Shown here: piece by piece, positions 14,685 to 15,410 of the stretch
Position numbering within the stretch: the stretch's first letter is position 1
Layout: each line of letters begins with the position of its first letter
Assembly (NCBI GenBank): GCA_044371535.1
Contig: JBILTL010000041.1
Coordinates: 1-15,410 of the forward strand
Direction: 5' to 3'
Source of the DNA: CAIZGX01 sp044371535
GTDB taxonomy: Bacteria > Bacteroidota > Bacteroidia > Flavobacteriales_D > Sanyastnellaceae
DNA length: 15,410 nt
Program-made: the position numbers and the translations under genes
Notes under the pieces: model-generated
The model's input: the letters and a program-made list of their open reading frames with translations, nothing else
The model's database searches: none
What the model was told of the DNA's origin: nothing

Positions 14685-15293
14685 ATGAGAAATTCTTTGA
14701 CGGCTGCAGTAGCTCTGTTGCTTCTTTTGAGTTCAGTTGCATTTGGTTTCAACGAAACAGGTGAAAACGCAGTTTACACCATCGCATCGGCTTCTATTCC
14801 CACTAACGATAAGGATTCTTGTTCTACCGAGGTTGACTCTACAACTGTTTTAGTTGACTCTTCATTCGTTACAAAGCGTGCTGATATAGTAGCTTCTGTT
14901 ATAAAAGACGGAAAAAAATTACTTGGCTTACCCTACAGAGTAACTGGAATTGCGGCTTGGCCGTTGGATTGTTCTGGATTTGTGAGTTATATCTATTCTC
15001 TTCACAACGTTAAGTTACCTCGATCTTCAAGCAGACAAGCTGAAGTTGGAGAGGAAATTTCATTAAAAGAAGCAATACCTGGAGATTTGCTCTTTTTCAC
15101 CGGAAGAAATGCGAAATCTGGAAAAGTTGGACATGTTGCCATGGTTGTTAAAAATGACAATGGAAAAATCACTATGATTCACAGCTGCAATAGAGGTATT
15201 AGCTTCGATGAGTTTCCAAAAATGAAATACTATAAGGAAAGATTCATTAAATGCATGCGAATTAAAATTGACCCTACTTTAGCCAAAGTTTAA
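14685..15293 (+). CDS. Secreted NlpC/P60 cysteine peptidase (peptidoglycan endopeptidase)
   Basis: A 202-residue exported protein. A Sec signal peptide spans about residues 1-21 (MRNSLTAAVALLLLLSSVAF, then GFN), followed by a Ser/Thr/Asp-rich linker to about 65 and an NlpC/P60 domain to the C-terminus. The catalytic triad positions are clear: Cys96 in LDCSGFV, His150 in VGHVAMVV, and the third polar residue His166 in MIHS. LPRSSSRQAEVGE and PGDLLFF are the other family landmarks. Such enzymes cut gamma-D-Glu to diamino-acid bonds in peptidoglycan stem peptides, here in the periplasm; there is no SH3b or LysM targeting domain, so it is a minimal version. No lipobox is present, since the only early Cys (46) lies in the linker. 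It starts the plus-strand unit, 10 bases ahead of a lipoprotein gene, and has its own promoter candidate. Confidence 0.92.
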   Translation: MRNSLTAAVALLLLLSSVAFGFNETGENAVYTIASASIPTNDKDSCSTEVDSTTVLVDSSFVTKRADIVASVIKDGKKLLGLPYRVTGIAAWPLDCSGFVSYIYSLHNVKLPRSSSRQAEVGEEISLKEAIPGDLLFFTGRNAKSGKVGHVAMVVKNDNGKITMIHSCNRGISFDEFPKMKYYKERFIKCMRIKIDPTLAKV

Positions 15294-15303
15294 AACTTAG
15301 CTC

Positions 15304-15410
15304 ATGTCATCATTTTTATTCAAAGGCCTTCTACTTATTGGATTTTCCTCAATAATGAGTTGCTCAACGGGCAACACACCTATAAATCCAGAGTCTAAAG
15401 TTGAAAAAGC
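15304..15410 (+). CDS. Lipoprotein, N-terminal fragment (runs off right edge)
   Basis: The ATG at 15304 opens a frame that stays open to the window end (35 codons plus two bases). The first 20 residues form a lipoprotein signal peptide: MSSFLFKGLLLIGFSS followed by the lipobox IMSC with Cys20. The mature start STGNTPINPES is polar and without the acidic surface-export signal. It begins 10 bases after the NlpC/P60 stop, so it is probably in the same operon. Too little sequence is present to name the protein. Confidence 0.7.
   Translation, partial: MSSFLFKGLLLIGFSSIMSCSTGNTPINPESKVEK

Noticed and set aside
1..15410. CRISPR arrays, tRNA or rRNA genes, insertion sequences, phage genes, defence systems
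   Set aside because: I saw no regularly spaced repeats, no cloverleaf-type sequences, no transposase or integrase coding, and no defence-type genes on either strand; the gaps between genes are too short to hide them.

Overview
The window looks like ordinary chromosome from a member of the Bacteroidota, most likely a Flavobacteriales-type bacterium. The main reasons are a giant secreted protein ending in a type B (gliding-motility-associated) C-terminal domain for the type IX secretion system, a DUF4292 lipoprotein, a Bacteroidota-style EnvC protein, a PcrB/GGGP synthase homologue, and promoter boxes of the Bacteroidota pattern (TTTG near -33, TAnnTTTG or TAnnTTCG near -7) instead of sigma70 boxes. 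No mobile element, CRISPR array, rRNA or tRNA was seen. Coding density is very high and no gap between genes exceeds about 110 bases.

Layout from left to right. (1) 1-748, minus strand: the N-terminal part of an outer-membrane Wzi/RemB-like protein that runs off the left edge. (2) 846-4350, plus strand: a bifunctional RelA/SpoT (p)ppGpp synthetase/hydrolase, then a PcrB/GGGP synthase homologue coupled by an ATGA overlap to a 3-hydroxyanthranilate 3,4-dioxygenase. (3) 4354-9331, minus strand, convergent with the previous block: a tight four-gene operon transcribed as sugar nucleotidyltransferase, TPR lipoprotein, DUF4292 lipoprotein, EnvC-like degenerate LytM protein, with junctions of 8 bp overlap, 8 bp overlap and 2 bp gap. 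(4) 9365-10641, minus strand: enoyl-CoA hydratase followed by dut (1 bp overlap), closed by a strong intrinsic terminator. (5) 10677-14570, minus strand: a ~1,300-residue T9SS cargo protein. (6) 14685-15410, plus strand: a secreted NlpC/P60 peptidase followed by the start of a lipoprotein that runs off the right edge.

Functionally, blocks 1, 3, 5 and 6 concern the cell envelope: outer-membrane barrel, sugar-nucleotide supply, outer-membrane lipoproteins, control of peptidoglycan hydrolysis, a T9SS-exported surface protein and a peptidoglycan endopeptidase. Block 2 combines the stringent response with a G1P prenyl-ether-type enzyme and a step of tryptophan-to-quinolinate/NAD metabolism. Block 4 is housekeeping (dUTP clean-up, acyl-CoA metabolism).

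I did not find a clearly new system. The most interesting non-coding signals are promoter boxes lying so close to start codons that several mRNAs would be leaderless or nearly so, a divergent promoter pair that corrects the start of the giant protein, and a terminator whose T-run also seems to serve as the -33 box of the next operon.
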